Assembly: GCA_032622095.1 (NCBI GenBank)
Contig: CP136061.1
Coordinates: forward strand, 84,728,324-84,792,323
DNA length: 64,000 bases
Direction of reading: 5' to 3'
DNA from: Siphonodentalium dalli
Taxonomy: Eukaryota; Mollusca; Scaphopoda; Gadilida; Siphonodentaliidae
The notes under the pieces are model-generated. The model made no database searches. It saw only the letters and a program-made list of their open reading frames with translations, and was not told the DNA's origin. The translations under genes were made by a program, and so were the position numbers. This document shows, piece by piece, positions 11,546 to 22,784 of the stretch (the first letter of the stretch is position 1; each line of letters opens with the position of its first letter).

Positions 11546-12049
11546 TGTTACATTCCTCCATAGCCCCTGAATACTAAGTTATCTGTTTCACACATCCGAA
11601 CAAGTACATATGTACATAATATGTCTTTAAACTCTGATTGTGATTATCTCTGAACAATATTAAAATTCATATGATATTCCCACCAAAAAACTGCTGTGCA
11701 GTGTGCTGTGGCAAAGTTTTCATAATTTCAAGGGCTGCCTGCCTATATAAGAAAAGTAAGGGTTAATCTATGTAGTATGACATCCTCTCTTATTGTATTC
11801 TTCGAAATAATTTTAGGTGCAAAAACAAGCCAACTTATATGGATTTTCAACTTAGCTCTTATTATTGAGAAATTCAGTGGTCTCTGTGACAAATACTTGT
11901 CACGAAATTAAATTGGATGGCGAATGTTTAGATTTATCACACCTTTCAAACAAATATGATAATATGCAATATAACTTTTATATGCCTTAATTTAAAATAC
12001 CGCATACGATAACTGATAACTTGCTCGTATTTAAATAATGCAATACTAT

Positions 12050-12125
12050 TTTTTGCTCAGTTTTGAATTTGCGCACTTTAAATTCATGCACCTAGCTGCG
12101 CGAATTCAAAACTGACACAAATATT
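12050..12125. repeat. Small fold-back repeat
   Basis: CAGTTTTGAATTTGCGCA and GCGCGAATTCAAAACTG form an inverted repeat around a short loop. A diverged relative begins at 12393 (TGCTCAGTTTTAAATTTGCACA). Confidence 0.6.
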
Positions 12126-12789
12126 TTCATAACAGTCTTGGATCTGATGAGAGTTTCAGTGCTTAATTATTCCCGAAGGTACATGTGTATCATAAACACC
12201 ATCAAGATAGATTTACATAGTGTAAAACATAACTGCATCATCAATTTACTGTGTACCGGTATGTAAATATTGGCATACAAGCAGGCCTATATTTGTCTAT
12301 TGAGTCTAACATTGAGTAATACTTGTAATACCTCAATATAGCCCTCTTGTCTGCCATGTGGTTTGGTGTAACCTCAGGAGTTGTACTATTTTTTTTGCTC
12401 AGTTTTAAATTTGCACATCAATCGGTGCACGAAAATTAGCACTGTGTGAATTTAAATATGAGTAAGGTATACATGTATATGACTGAACCCACATGTATTG
12501 GATCTTACAAACTCCACATAGTTATCGACCTGGTAATGTGACAAAAGTTAGCGTTACTATGTATAATTTAAGACTTCAAAACATTTTCGATTAGTAGTCT
12601 GTTTTGAAGAGACACCCCTTTCTGGTGTAGCTATTATGAAACAAGCCTCCATGTCCATCTGCCTGACAATAAATCTTCAGTCATCGTCACAAATAATGCA
12701 AAACACAATTTGGTTATATTTCCTTTGTATGTTCCTTATTGTTCCAGGAGACTCAAACGATTCATTTATGTTCTTGTGGTTGATTTCAG

Positions 12790-12909
12790 GGTTTGGTGAT
12801 AATTGTGATTCAGGCAGCAATATATGTGTTACACACTTAACATGTGATTCAACATGTAAATGTCCAGTTGCTAGCACATATTGGAATGGGTCTGATTGTA
12901 GTAACCCAA
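12790..12909 (+). CDS. Module exon 1: six-cysteine EB/EGF-like domain
   Basis: The acceptor is GGTTGATTTCAG|G and the donor is CCCAA|GTGAGT. The 120-nt exon enters and leaves in phase 1, giving 39 whole codons. Cysteines fall at residues 5, 12, 18, 22, 24 and 36, and the C-terminal part reads YWNGSDC. Spacing C-x6-C-x5-C-x3-C-x-C-x11-C resembles small extracellular EB or EGF-like modules, probably closed by three disulfides. NGS is a potential N-glycosylation sequon. The open frame extends into both flanks, but the splice sites and alignment with eight sister exons define the limits. This is the first of the plus-strand series; the likely product is a secreted or membrane-anchored multi-module protein of unknown function. 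Confidence 0.75.
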
Positions 12910-13047
12910 GTGAGTATATACATCACAAACTTATCACTGGGGAACAGACCTTATACCTTGGTTTTATTAGGTGTGGCTCCATAAAAATTAGTTGCAGACC
13001 TGTGCTGTTGTTTTACACCGTGCAAACAGAGCCCAATCTTTAAGGTA

Positions 13048-13098
<51 letters not shown>

Positions 13099-14121
13099 TA
13101 TGACCATGATATCCTCATTCACAGAAACCCTCTTGTTTTGCAGACAAACATTAAGAATGTTTTATAACTCCTGTTAGATTTGACAAGGATAATGAGGATT
13201 CCGTAGTTGGGAATAGAAAATTAAATATCTGAATGGAATTGACTTATTGGTTTTGGTCGATCCTGCGTACATGTAGCAGGGTAGAGACCTCTATGACTTT
13301 GATTGTCGTTTATAATCAAAATGGGTTTCCATGGCTTGGTTCTTAGTGTGTCAGACTAGCTGCGCCAGTGCGTTTGTTTGGACCCGGATCGATCCACCTT
13401 GATCTTCAACATTTAAAAAGTTGAATAAATTACTGTGTATGCCATGCTGAGGTATCAAAAGCAGTCATCATTGTGATTGTACGTATTGGGTTGGGGTGTA
13501 AGTGGCTGTCCCATGTACAACAATGTATGCATGTGATATGTATAAAGTGTATATAATAGATGTGGTGATGGTGTTATTCAAAATTTCAGATCTTTGCGTT
13601 TTATATTTATGTAAATAAAGTTTATTTGTGCATGAAGTGTTAAAATAACAGAACAACAGGTCATGTCAACCAGAAAACCTACTGGTATATGGACTTAAAA
13701 ACTAAGTATATATACAAGAACCATCACTGGTCAATTATTTTGTATTAGGTGTATCATTTCATAAACTTGTAACATGATCATCACAGTTTCATTTCATCAC
13801 AACTACATGTATGTTTTGGTGTCAGGCTTTTCCGGGGAAATTCCCAAACAACCAAATGAATACTTAGGGGGTCAGGATTAAATGTACCATGTGATATTTG
13901 TCAATTTTATCACATATATAGTGCCCATGTAATCACTGTCATTTTGTTGCAGAAGATATATTTTCAGCAAAACTTATCCTTAAAATGATCAGTACATGAT
14001 TCACCCACTGAAGGAAAGGTCACAAAATTGGATACTCAAAGATATTGAGGTTATGGTTTCAAAGGGTTCTGAAAGTGAATTTTTGTAAAGTGAAAGTGAC
14101 CGTTGCTTCCACATTTTTCAG
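12910..14121. other. Intron between module exons 1 and 2
   Basis: Non-coding, with an uninterrupted C homopolymer of about 46 bases at roughly 13049-13094. No repeat element with defined ends was recognised. Confidence 0.6.
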
Positions 14122-14262
14122 GGCAAACTTTTGATGATGGTTGTTCCCAAGGCCCAGAGGACTCGTGTGGCACTGACCTGACCTGTACAACTGTCACTGG
14201 AGGAGATAAATGTAGATGTACAGACAACAATAAGTACTGGAATTCAAACATCTGTGATATCC
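14122..14262 (+). CDS. Module exon 2: six-cysteine EB/EGF-like domain
   Basis: The acceptor is CACATTTTTCAG|G and the donor is GATATCC|GTAAGT. The 141-nt exon is phase 1 at both ends, with 46 whole codons. Cysteines lie at residues 7, 15, 21, 30, 32 and 44, and the tail reads KYWNSNIC. The exon opens with QTFDDGC, the same aromatic-x-acidic/small-C start as the sister exons. The loop between cysteines 3 and 4 is longer (8 residues) than in most. No other frame across this interval keeps the cysteine pattern. It can be joined to exon 1 without disturbing the frame. Confidence 0.75.
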
Positions 14263-14510
14263 GTAAGTAAACCATACAAATGATTTAATACTAGTCACAT
14301 TTAATTCTCCATTCTAAATGATTCCATTAAATAATATCAAAACTTTGTGTCAGTAGATATCCAGATATTTATGCCATTAATTTACTACAAATGTAATAAA
14401 CCTTAAAACAATCTTCTCAAATTTTAATACATGTTACTCTTCCGTGTACATAAAAACTTAAGTCTCTTAATTTTGACACAATACACCGCTTCAAGCCTGG
14501 CATTAATACT

Positions 14511-14730
14511 GATACAGTAATGCCCTAATTAATCGACTCCTTTAACCACAGCAGAATTATGGGTAACTGTTCAGGATTTAGTCGGAAATATGGCTTGTTG
14601 CCATTCATCGGAAAGCTCTCAAGAGCTTTCCGATGAATGGCAACAAGCCATATTTCCGACTAAATACTGAAAAGTTACCCATAATTCTGCTGTGGTTAAA
14701 GGAGTCGATTAATTAGGGCATTGTTGTATC
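14511..14730. mobile_element. Near-perfect 220-bp palindrome (fold-back element)
   Basis: Arms of about 108 nt meet at CGGAAAGCTCT-CA-AGAGCTTTCCG with only a two-base spacer and a handful of mismatches. Outer phrases are GCCCTAATTAATCGACTCC and GGAGTCGATTAATTAGGGC. It lies in the intron between module exons 2 and 3. The near identity of the arms implies recent origin or ongoing gene conversion. It is probably a fold-back MITE, but no target duplication is clear. Confidence 0.85.
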
Positions 14731-15075
14731 TTCAGTTTATTTACATTACTCTAACAAAATAAAAAATGCCTGATAGTTCAGATGTCTATCTTCATGTTTT
14801 AAACGATTGTGGCAGGATAGTGATTCTGAAAAACAGTATTTTCTTTCCATATGCCGATAATGTATACTTAAAATGTCCTTTTTGCTCAAATAATCTAATA
14901 TTTTATTGCTAGTGTTATTTATGTAATGATTTAAAATAATCTGTGTTGTAGACAAAGTCACGTGATTGGCACAATCACATGATTGTCGCATGTAAATAGA
15001 ATCACATGTATATTTTGACTAATTAATTTCAGTGTTGTGCATTGCATTGATACTTTTGCTCTGCATCACTGCACA

Positions 15076-16233
15076 CAGGCCTCAGCTCACAAGGCGACTC
15101 GGGCGAGATTGTCGCCTTACTGTCGCTGACTTCGCCCTATTGTCGCTCAAAGGCGAAATCGAAGTCGCCTTCAATTTTAGGGGGAAATTTTTTATTTTTT
15201 TTCTTAATTTTTTTTCTAGTTTTTTTTCGGACATGTCTGGACATGTCCGTATATAGATGAATTGTGGCGGCCATCCCAAAAAGAAACAGACGATGCAGAG
15301 CCAAAGACCCAAGTGTTTAAAATAAAAAACTAAATATGACCTATTGTTTTGTGTTGTTATTCCGTCGCCTTTGTTCCCTTTGCGGTAATGAATGTTAATC
15401 ACGAATGTTTTGACACGCTGAAAACACGATGAGATGTTCGCATCTGTGTTGTTACTGACCATCGTGAGTGTCACAAATAAATGTTTTAATTAACTTAAAA
15501 GACCGCCGTCCCCGCTTTTCAGATATAAAACAATTACGACATTATCAGAGTATGTACCAGGCGCTTCGGAAGTTCGTTTCGGTAACGCGTCGGACTTTTT
15601 GAAGAGACCGCGTCGGACTTTTTGAAGAGACCGAGCTTCCGTAAATAAAATAATGTCAAGTTTATTGCTTTAATCGGATTATACCAGTGATGTTGGCATT
15701 AATTAAGGGAGGCCATTAATTAATAAAAGCTTTTGCAACTCCTTTGTTAGTTAGTCCTTATTGTTTATTTTAGCGGACACCCACATTACAGCCGTGACCA
15801 AATTAAACTTAAAAAGTTACATGCATCATGAATCACGATTCAGACTGTACAAACGTATCTTCCAAACTGCAGTCTAGGAAATAATACTACTTTCATTTAG
15901 TTAAAAAAGTAACTATTACTGTAACTTGATAATTGTCTTGCTTAAATGATAGCTACACAAAACATTTCCAAAATTTTTAAATGCATAATTAAATAATAAC
16001 AATTAAAAAAATTAAGTAATTTCAGATAAAGTCAAATTTTTTTAGTTTTATTTGTTATTTTATCTTTTGAAATTTTTTTTTGTCAGATGTTATAAAATAA
16101 AGCGATATTTGAAAATTGTCAATTTTTGGTAGTCTCCCCACCCTGAAGTCTCCCTAAATTTCCTGAAGTCTCCCTAAATTTCCTGGAGGGAGACTTCAAG
16201 TCTCCCTGTTCTGGACCCCTAGGCTGAGGCCTG
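15076..16233. mobile_element. Non-autonomous hAT-like DNA transposon, 1158 bp
   Basis: Termini CAGGCCTCAGC and GCTGAGGCCTG form an 11-bp perfect inverted repeat. They are flanked by an exact 8-bp direct repeat ACTGCACA (15068-15075 and 16234-16241). An 8-bp target duplication and a CAG-starting inverted repeat are hallmarks of hAT-superfamily insertions. Inside are a TCGCC-rich block (15095-15165), two copies of GCGTCGGACTTTTTGAAGAG at about 15586-15632, and repeated GAAGTCTCCCTAAATTTCC near the right end. A 130-codon minus-strand frame (15082-15474) lacks recognisable transposase motifs, so the element probably depends on a transposase supplied elsewhere. Confidence 0.85.
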
Positions 16234-16639
16234 ACTGCACACTGGTATATGCTAAATGGTTATTTATCAGTCTTATATTGTGCAGTATTTTACTGGACAT
16301 TTATGCGTCCTTGTCCAGTTGACTAGGATAAATTATGCATGCTAAAAACGATTACGAATTCGATCGCGGTTCTTGAAGTTTCGTGCATAAGTGAAAATTC
16401 CATAAATTCCACAACTTTACTGTGAGTCTCCAATTCTATTCAGTGATGTCACCTACTGCATTCATACTGTTAGTAGATAGGTTCAGACAGCAAACTTCAA
16501 ACTTGAGTTACTGTTGAATCAATCTTGGAATGAAAGCAACTCATGGGAACGTTTGCCAATGAGCTGAAGGCCTGGGTGGCTTTGGAAAATAAACTACTAA
16601 CCACTGTCACTGAGACTCCCTCACGAGCGGGCACATTGC

Positions 16640-16927
16640 CCAAAATCTCAAGCACTTCGACGGTACCACTCAATAGAAAACATCGTCTAAATCAATCTGT
16701 GATCAATTGTAAATATTTACTTCTCGATTCAGGACGCAACTATAGGGCGATAAACTAGCAAAAATGATTTCACCATCCAGATTCATTGCATTTTATTAAT
16801 ATATAAGAATGACGGTGTGTGCTGGTGTGTGTTGTCATTTTGGATATAATATTTATAAAAATAACTACTTTGAGCAAGATTATTCTCCATTTCTTTCCAT
16901 CGAAAGAACTTTTTCACATCACTTTAC
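16640..16927 (-). repeat. Dispersed 280-bp repeat, copy 2 (inverted)
   Basis: This is the reverse complement of 11266-11545, aligned over its length with moderate divergence. It ends about 25 bases before the acceptor of module exon 3, so part of this intron's 3' region is repeat-derived. Confidence 0.7.
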
Positions 16928-16952
16928 AATCTAATGATTTCCCTTTGAACAG

Positions 16953-17083
16953 GACTGTCATTTAATGAGACATGTGGAGCTGATGATATGTGTTCCACTG
17001 AGTTCAGTTGTCAGAATGGAACATGCATGTGTTCCAATGCATCAGATTATTGGGATGGAACAAACTGTACCACTCTTATGTAA
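16953..17083 (+). CDS. Module exon 3: six-cysteine domain lacking a donor, in-frame stop
   Basis: The acceptor is CCTTTGAACAG|G. From there phase 1 gives cysteines at residues 7, 13, 19, 24, 26 and 38, with the tail DYWDGTNC. It is a close paralogue of module exon 5, sharing EFSCQNGTC and the SN-x-SDYW stretch. Where exon 5 has its donor (ATGC|GTATGT), this exon reads ACTC-TTATGT, so the obligatory GT is TT. Translation instead continues two codons (Leu-Met) to TAA at 17081-17083. It may be an alternative last exon producing a shorter protein, or a decaying exon. The later GT at 17080 would leave phase 2 and break the frame. An AATAAA at 17759 could serve as a distant poly(A) signal. It carries several N-glycosylation sequons. 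Confidence 0.65.
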
Positions 17084-18355
17084 TGCATGCTGCTAGAGAA
17101 ACCCTCTTGAATCTAGAATTATCCTGAATCTTACCTCATTAGAGCAAATTGCACTGTAGCTGTGTAGCACTTCATCTCTAATGATCTCTTGTTCCAATAT
17201 TTCCTCTCTTCTGTCAAAGAACTGAATGATTTTGTTTTTATATCTTCTTGGGTTATGTTTTATTATTCATATTATTGTATACTGTGAGCCAATGTGTATA
17301 TCTATACTATACCACTCATGTTTTATTATAATTTTCGAGTATAATTAAATATTGCCATTTGGATAATAAGTACATATATTGGCTGCAAATATATTTTCAA
17401 TGGGTGATGTTTTTCATTATAAATTTTTTTTGTAAAAATGATTGAAGTGATTGATCAGAACAATTCCATGAAATTCAACTATTCAGTACGATCCTATCCT
17501 ATCCATGCACTCATACGCTATATTCTGAGTCATAGAAAATGTTTGTAATTTGCTGTCTTTTTGTGAAAGGAATATATATATAAATAAGTCTAAAAGGTAT
17601 ATCTTCTTAATCCCTACAATGTCACATGTTATTCTAGTTGAATCAGTCATTACAAGAATGAGTACTTTCAAGATGGTCAACCTTTTCAGGGCCGTAATTA
17701 AAACAACAACATAGTTTTTATTAATATCGATTTCAAGACCCCAAATAGCTATTTTGTGAATAAAATACAGATCAAATTGAAGGAGGGATATATTATTTGC
17801 CTACAACGGCATAATTAATTGGTTAATTTCGATCATATTTTGCGGTGAATCTCTTAGCTGATCTGCTATGTTCTGTTTTTAAGGCTGCTAACAAGATATA
17901 GAGTTCTCTTTCTTGGTTTGCTCTTGATACACTCCAAAAAATTTTGCTCTGATTTCTGTTCTAAGAATAGCCCCTAAATCTGTGTCACAAATGTCGCACT
18001 AGTAAGAAATTATAAATAACATTTATATTAATTGATAGAAACTTTTCCGGACAGGTGTCCTTGTTTATAATTTATCATTTTATACTGCGGAAAGTATATA
18101 AAACTTTCTAGGGAAGAGATAGACCATCTTTGTTTTATGGTGTTCACATCAGAATAAGCAATGGGGGAAGCCACATTGTCCTAGGCCCACTAAGAGGGTA
18201 CCTTCCTTTGCACACCAAAAAGCAATACATACTGCTAATGATGCACAGACAATCTGCTATCAGAGTGGTGTAAGAACAGTCAAATAGTCTTTAATGAAAG
18301 ATCTGCCAAAACTCAGTTTTCAAAATTATTAATACCTATAAAAAGAAATTCATAT
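17084..18355. other. Intron or 3' flank, no recognisable gene
   Basis: AT-rich, with no domain-bearing open frame. AATAAA at 17759-17764 is a candidate poly(A) signal if module exon 3 is terminal. This is weak, because such hexamers are frequent in AT-rich DNA. Confidence 0.45.
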
Positions 18356-18357
18356 CT

Positions 18358-19330
18358 AAATCCTGTGTTTATACTAAGTAGCGGAAACCATCGGATAATG
18401 TATAACTCTATAAATGGTTAATGGACTGAGATATTCCTCCTGTGTTTATACTAAGTAGCGGAAACCATCTGATAATGTATAACTCTATAAAGGATTAATG
18501 GACTGAGATATTCCTCCTGTGTTTATACTAAGTAGCGGAAACGATCTGATAATGTATAACTCTATAAAGGATTAATGGACTGAGGTATTCCTCCTGTGTT
18601 TATACTAAGTAGCGGAAACCATCTGATAATGTACAACTCTATAAAGGGTTAATGGACTGAGATATTCCTCCTGTGTTTATACTAAGTAGCGGAAACCATC
18701 TGATAATGTATAACTCTATAAAGGGTTAATGGGCTGAGATATTCCTCCTGTGTTTATACTAAGTAGCGGAAACCATCTGATAATGTATAACTCTATAAAG
18801 TGTTAATCGACTGAGATATTCCTCCTGTGTTTATACTAAGTAGCGGAAACTATCTGATAATGTATAACTATAAATGGTTAATGGACTGAGATATTCCTCC
18901 TGTGTTTATACTTAGTAGCGGAAACTATCTATAATGTATAACTCTATAAAGGGTTATTGGACTGAGATATTCCTCCTGTGTTTATACTAAGTAACGGATA
19001 TCATCTGATAATGTATAGTTCTATAAAGGGTTAATGGACTGAGATATTCCTCCTGTGTTTATACTAAGTAACAGATATCATCTGATAATGTATAACTCTA
19101 TAAAGTGTTAATCGACTGAGATATTCCTCCTGTGTTTATAATAAGTAGCGGAAACCATCTTATAATGTATAACTCTATAAAGGGTTAATGGACTGAGATA
19201 TTCCTCCTGTGTTTAAACTAAGCATCGGAAACAATCTGATGTCTCACTCTATAAAGGGTAAATGGACTGAGATATTTCCCCAGTGTTGATACTAGCTGTG
19301 TATTCCACCAACACCTAGCGGAAACCTTCT
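18358..19330. repeat. 77-bp minisatellite, about 12 copies
   Basis: The unit contains TCCTGTGTTTATACTAAGTA, GCGGAAACCATCTGATAATG, TATAACTCTATAAAGGGTTA and ATGGACTGAGATATTCC. Spacing between successive TGTGTTTATAC phrases is about 77 bp. Copies diverge progressively near the right edge. It lies in the intron just before module exon 4. Confidence 0.9.
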
Positions 19331-19466
19331 GATAATGTATAAATCTATGCATATCTATTATTCATTGCATTCTTTTATCTTTTGTGCTGAATATTCTTTG
19401 ATAGTTTAGATGTAGAGAAATATAGAGGGAATTTTAGTCACTGGAGATTCTATTATTTCCTTCCAG

Positions 19467-19610
19467 TGAAAGCTTTGGGAGATTCCTGTACTACAGCTCC
19501 ATCATCCTCGGAGGATCCTTGTACAGGAGATATGACTTGTCCCAACGTCGCCAACAGCGTATGCTCATGTGCCAGCGATAGATACTGGAGTGGTAGCTCT
19601 TGTCTGCCGA
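19467..19610 (+). CDS. Module exon 4: six-cysteine EB/EGF-like domain
   Basis: The acceptor is TTATTTCCTTCCAG|T and the donor is CTGCCGA|GTAAGT. The 144-nt exon is phase 1 at both ends, with 47 whole codons. Cysteines lie at residues 7, 18, 24, 32, 34 and 45, and the tail reads RYWSGSSCLP. The first inter-cysteine loop is the longest of the series and is Ser/Pro/Glu-rich. It is most like module exon 8, which shares a K-x-x-x-(D/E)-(S/T)-C start, the GDMTC/GAMTC core and the C-terminal CLP. Confidence 0.75.
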
Positions 19611-19899
19611 GTAAGTGTATTGATAATGTAGGGCAGTAATAGCTTGTGTTTCTATTATATTGGTCATGTGGTAAGGAAACTAGTAGTAGTGACATCTTAA
19701 TCAGAATCTGAAACTATTTCAAGGATAACATTGGGCAATCTTGCTACATTGAAACTTAGAAATCAGACTAATATAATTATGTTTTTGATTTAAATTACTA
19801 TGCAGAATTGTTGAGAATAGTGACTTAAGTGAATTTTTTAGATGATTATGCATGTAACTGACATATATAAATTACACCCACATCACCTCAGAACGAGAA

Positions 19900-20250
19900 G
19901 TCAAACAATCTGACGCAGGTGAATCTAACACAGATACAGAGTTTAGGAACATCAAAAAATGCCGACTAACCATTCCTGCCCAGACATGAAAAATCTCCAC
20001 ACGTGAAGGTCAATATCTCCTAAGACTAATTACCGTTATATAAGGCCATGAAAAATGAAGGAGACCACAACATCAGTGACCTCTCATATCATGTCATACA
20101 AGTCTTACATATGACCCAGACATTGAGACCAACACTGGGCATCGGTGAAACATAGAATTTAACTGGATGTTCCTATTAAGGAAAATATATCCAGAGGGTA
20201 TGAACAGGTCAGACACCATATGGTGAATAATATTAATCTCATATCTGACA
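19900..20250 (-). repeat. Dispersed roughly 335-bp element, copy 1
   Basis: Its reverse complement aligns to 48781-49115. Shared phrases include GATTAATATTATTCACCATA, ACCCTCTGGATAT (CCCTCTGGATAT in the other copy), AACATCCAGTT, CATGATATGAG and, further out, AAGGCCATG/AAGGCCAGG and CCTCCACAC. It is an interspersed repeat of unknown class; no protein is recognised. Confidence 0.65.
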
Positions 20251-20723
20251 TATAGATTTCTTTCTTGTTAATGTCTCAATGTGTCTCTTGTTATTGGTCT
20301 GTCAGTCCATTCTCTTTTGATTTCCGGATGATAACTTCAGATAGTCTCAACTGAATGGAATGAAATTTGGTATGTGGGTTTACTAGCACAAAATACAGGG
20401 CGAGTTTAAATTTGGATTGTGATCTTGTTTTACTTACTTCTGATTTGTTGTTTGAGCTTGTAGAGTCGGGGCAGGGATTCACAATAATCAATACATTTTT
20501 GGATTGTAAATTATTTAATCAGTGTTTTCTGAGATTCTGTTTAACTCCAGATTAAGTGAGTACCATGGAGCCTCTTTGGCACAGTGAGTTCGGTGGTTGC
20601 GTGTCTATATATTTGTTTAGCCTGCACCATGTTACGGCTGATTGTTGATTTATTCTCATTATTTCAAATGAATATTGAGAAATACAGAAAGATATTTACA
20701 AAGGATATGAAGATATATAGAGG

Positions 20724-20878
20724 ATATCCACACTTTTTCAGTGTATATGGGTTATATCTCATGAGTGATGACAAAACATTGAATTGCCATGAGTGGCTTT
20801 AGCCGCAAGTGGAAATTCAAATGTTTTGTCATCACGAATGAGATTTAACCCATATCCTCTGAAAAAGTGTGGATATTC
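20724..20878. repeat. Fold-back element, 65-nt arms
   Basis: ATCCACACTTTTTCAG...GATGACAAAACATTGAATT is mirrored by AATTCAAATGTTTTGTCATC...CTGAAAAAGTGTGGAT around a spacer of about 25 nt (20783-20810). It is followed by a related direct repeat unit at 20878-21060. Confidence 0.8.
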
Positions 20879-21075
20879 TGTTTATTATATACTTTAGTTA
20901 CTTGTCTATGGCCCTTAGTGAATGTCAATACATCAGAAATTTCAAGCTGACACATTACGCCCAAAAAAATAGTCCCATATTTAAAACACTCAAAAGTATA
21001 GATTTTGTATTTATTATATACTTTCGTTACTTGCCGATGGCCCCCAATGAATGTCAGTACATGATGGGTGCAGGA
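20878..21075. repeat. Two direct repeats of about 65 bp
   Basis: TTTATTATATACTTTAGTTACTTG... with GGCCC and GAATGTCAATACAT (from 20881) recurs as TTTATTATATACTTTCGTTAC... with GAATGTCAGTACAT (from 21010). They adjoin the fold-back element and probably belong to the same repeat family. Confidence 0.7.
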
Positions 21076-21089
21076 AATCATTCACTATG

Positions 21090-22770
21090 AAGTATAACCT
21101 GACTACACACATGAGGATCCATATGGCGCAATAATACCAGTGAAATATCGATATCTCACTAGTGGGATATCACTTATATCTCACTGCTAAAACCTTATAA
21201 TTCATGGGCAAGTATATAATAAATACACATATTATATACTGTATCTGGTGAAATGGGGATATCTTACACTAAATAAATTCCTCATTTTTGTTTGGTTCCA
21301 TCCGGTGGTACAAAGTTGTATGGGGTATGTTATTTTTCTGTACGAATTTATAAATGGATTGTGGAAATGCATGAGTCATGTTGGACTTTGAAATATGATG
21401 GTTTTATTACATTTATCTTTACTTAATGTTTATAAACATATCTGAATGATATGCTAGTCTGTTGTAGTTATCAATCGCCTGGGTGATTAATCAAACAATT
21501 GGGCATAATGATTCTATTCACCCAGTGAGTGTAATTTCACAGTGGAAAACGAAAGTTCAACAAACCGGCAAGGAGAAATTGAACATAACATTTTAAAAAC
21601 AATAAAAATGCTCAACAGAGTTTCTAATTTTTATGAATCCAAGTTTAAGCAAACAGTAGTGTGTTTCTGATATGAAATGAAAAGTCATGCTTCTCAGAAG
21701 TTGAACTTGATTATTCTTTGACAAGATTATCTAATTCCTCAAATCAAAGATTGGGCGCTGGAAGTTTGATAGATAAGGTACCTTTGATTTTGTTTAGCTT
21801 ATTCAGCTGGCTTATTGATAATAAGTTTCTCTCATTCCAATATTGAAATTTTGGTACTGGTGTGCTGTCAGTTACTTACATGGTCCAAATGTGTCCCAAA
21901 TGAAAATTCTTTGTACCAAATTCTTTTAAATTTGCCAAATGATATCTGAACAAACTGACGGAATTTCTGGAATATTGATTGTCACGTTTTGAAAATGGCT
22001 TTATCAAAGACCTCCATTGATGTTTTGACTTGCTTCTGAAAAATTCTTTTCTTTATATCATTGATATCTAAATCTGCAATGCAACTTTGACATCGAGAAA
22101 ACAACAAATAATTCATGAATGGAACAAAGTGTATTGCTTTATTCGATTCTGTGAAATTTAGATGCTACCTGTAAATGCATTTCAACCACACACACTTGTC
22201 TAAATAGTCAAGTACCATCAAACTGGTTGACATGACAATATAGCACATACATAGCAAATCTCTTAGCAATATTCTTAAACATAATAATAATGCATCACAA
22301 ATCCACTACATGCGCTCCTCTTGGAGTATTTAATAAATTTAGATGTGGTTGTTCCATCAACATGTTAAGTGTACATCATTGGGACTTTTTGTCTCATAAG
22401 GTGAGAAGGCATTTATGATAAAATGAGTCTTAAGATATGGTTTAAATTCAGACATAGTAATTGTAGATTTGAGAGAAATAGGTAGCAGATTAAAGAGATA
22501 CAGATAATGCATGATCGCTGCACATATTAAGGTCACTCATAGCTTGATGTGTGTCAGTCAAAACCTGGTATTGTTATCTGCATGCATATTTTATTTCACT
22601 TTTTGTGTGAATGGTTTTCAGCTAGAGAGCTCTTACAAAAATACATTTTGGTCATTCATATAGAAAGCCTACCCCCATGAAGAAGTTAGCATAATAATTA
22701 GTGCACATTTCTCCATATTTCTCTAAACATTTTCATCAGATGCCAGATTTTTGTCTTATTATGTTTACAC
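21090..22770. other. Intron, no recognisable gene
   Basis: AT-rich sequence between module exons 4 and 5. No open frame with domain features and no element with defined ends was found. Confidence 0.5.
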
Positions 22771-22784
22771 ATCACTCTGAACAG

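Noticed and set aside
15082-15474. 130-codon minus-strand frame as a transposase
   Set aside because: It lies inside the hAT-like element but has no zinc-finger, catalytic or dimerisation motif that I can see, and it starts almost at the terminal repeat.
17076-17082. Use of GT at 17080 as a replacement donor for module exon 3
   Set aside because: It would leave the exon in phase 2 while the following module exons need phase 1, so splicing there would break the frame.
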